A stretch of 5,901 bases of DNA, taken from positions 1 to 5,901 of the forward strand of contig JAQSVY010000146.1 in assembly GCA_029266935.1 (NCBI GenBank). The letters run 5' to 3'. Below, piece after piece: positions 5,568 to 5,901 of this stretch (position 1 is the first letter of the stretch; every line of letters starts with the position of its first letter). The notes under the pieces are model-generated. The model saw nothing but the letters and a program-made list of their open reading frames with translations, had not been told where the DNA came from and searched no databases. The position numbers and the translations under genes were made by a program. Source of the stretch: Burkholderiales bacterium (GTDB taxonomy: Bacteria > Pseudomonadota > Gammaproteobacteria > Burkholderiales > SG8-39).

Positions 5568-5901
5568 ATGACACCGAAGCAGATCGAGCTGGTGCAGGTG
5601 ACGTGGGCGCAACTCGCGCCCGTGGCGGACGCGGCGTCAAAGCTCTTCTACCGCAGGCTTTTCACGTTAGATCCGAGTCTCAAGGCGCTGTTCAGGGGCG
5701 ACATGGATGCGCAGGGCCGCAAGCTCATGGCCATGATCTCTTTCGCGGTCAAAGGCCTCAACCGCGTGGACGCCCTGCTGCCCGGCTTGCAGGCCCTCGG
5801 GCAGCGCCACGCGGGATATGGCGTTCGCGACGAGCACTACGCCACGGTCGGCGAGGCGCTGCTCGGGACGCTGCGCGAAGGGCTTGGCGAGGCGTTCACC
5901 G
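5568..5901 (+). CDS. Bacterial globin (Vitreoscilla/flavohemoglobin type), runs off the right edge
   Basis: The first 111 residues of a heme-binding globin, starting MTPKQIELVQVTWAQL. Aligned by eye with Vitreoscilla hemoglobin, the key positions are present: Tyr28 at B10 (LFYRRLF), Phe42 at CD1 (ALF), Gln49 at E7 (AQGRKLMAM), proximal His81 at F8 (LGQRHAGYGV) and Tyr91 at G5 (DEHYATVGEALL). This Tyr/Gln distal pocket with a His proximal ligand is that of globins that bind O2 and detoxify NO. The gene is cut at the window edge, so it cannot be told whether it is a single-domain globin of about 140 residues or a flavohemoglobin with a C-terminal reductase. It is co-directional with the acetyltransferase and likely the last visible gene of the plus-strand string. 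The reading frame is intact up to the edge. The product would be cytoplasmic. Confidence 0.93.
   Translation, partial: MTPKQIELVQVTWAQLAPVADAASKLFYRRLFTLDPSLKALFRGDMDAQGRKLMAMISFAVKGLNRVDALLPGLQALGQRHAGYGVRDEHYATVGEALLGTLREGLGEAFT

Overview
This 5.9 kb window is GC-rich and densely coding. The protein families look like a betaproteobacterium (Burkholderiales or a related lineage): a DUF1127/DUF2917 pair, a soluble GAF/multi-PAS hybrid kinase, an OmpR-type regulator and a Vitreoscilla-type globin. The taxonomic guess comes from memory of these families, not from a search.

Layout. (1) 1-430, minus strand: the N-terminal 143 residues of a major facilitator superfamily transporter, cut by the left window edge. 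(2) 445-513: a 69-bp element with perfect 22-bp inverted arms that fills essentially the whole gap between the kinase stop codon and the nearest ATG of the transporter. (3) 512-4350, minus strand: a two-component operon. An OmpR/PhoB-family response regulator (3640-4350) is followed after 77 nt by a 1016-aa cytoplasmic hybrid histidine kinase (512-3562) with GAF, four tandem PAS, HisKA, HATPase_c and receiver domains. (4) 4351-4433: an 83-bp divergent promoter region with nested short palindromes. (5) 4434-5901, plus strand: a tight gene string encoding a DUF1127 mini-protein, a DUF2917 protein, a 10-codon ORF overlapping a GNAT acetyltransferase, and a globin cut by the right edge.

How they may work together (inference). 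The kinase has no membrane segment, so it should read an internal signal through its GAF and PAS domains. It would pass phosphate from His675 to its own receiver and/or to the OmpR-type regulator. That regulator is transcribed away from the DUF1127-DUF2917-GNAT-globin string, so the shared region could let it control both directions. The globin suggests an O2, NO or redox theme, but nothing here proves the link.

The individual families are known. The items most worth a second look are the REPIN-like palindrome fused to two gene ends, the out-of-frame transporter start behind it, the very recent-looking PAS duplication, the shortened ATPase domain of the kinase, the palindromes in the divergent promoter, and the stop/start overlap before the acetyltransferase. 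There is no gene-free stretch over 300 bases, and I saw no rRNA, tRNA, CRISPR array or transposase gene.
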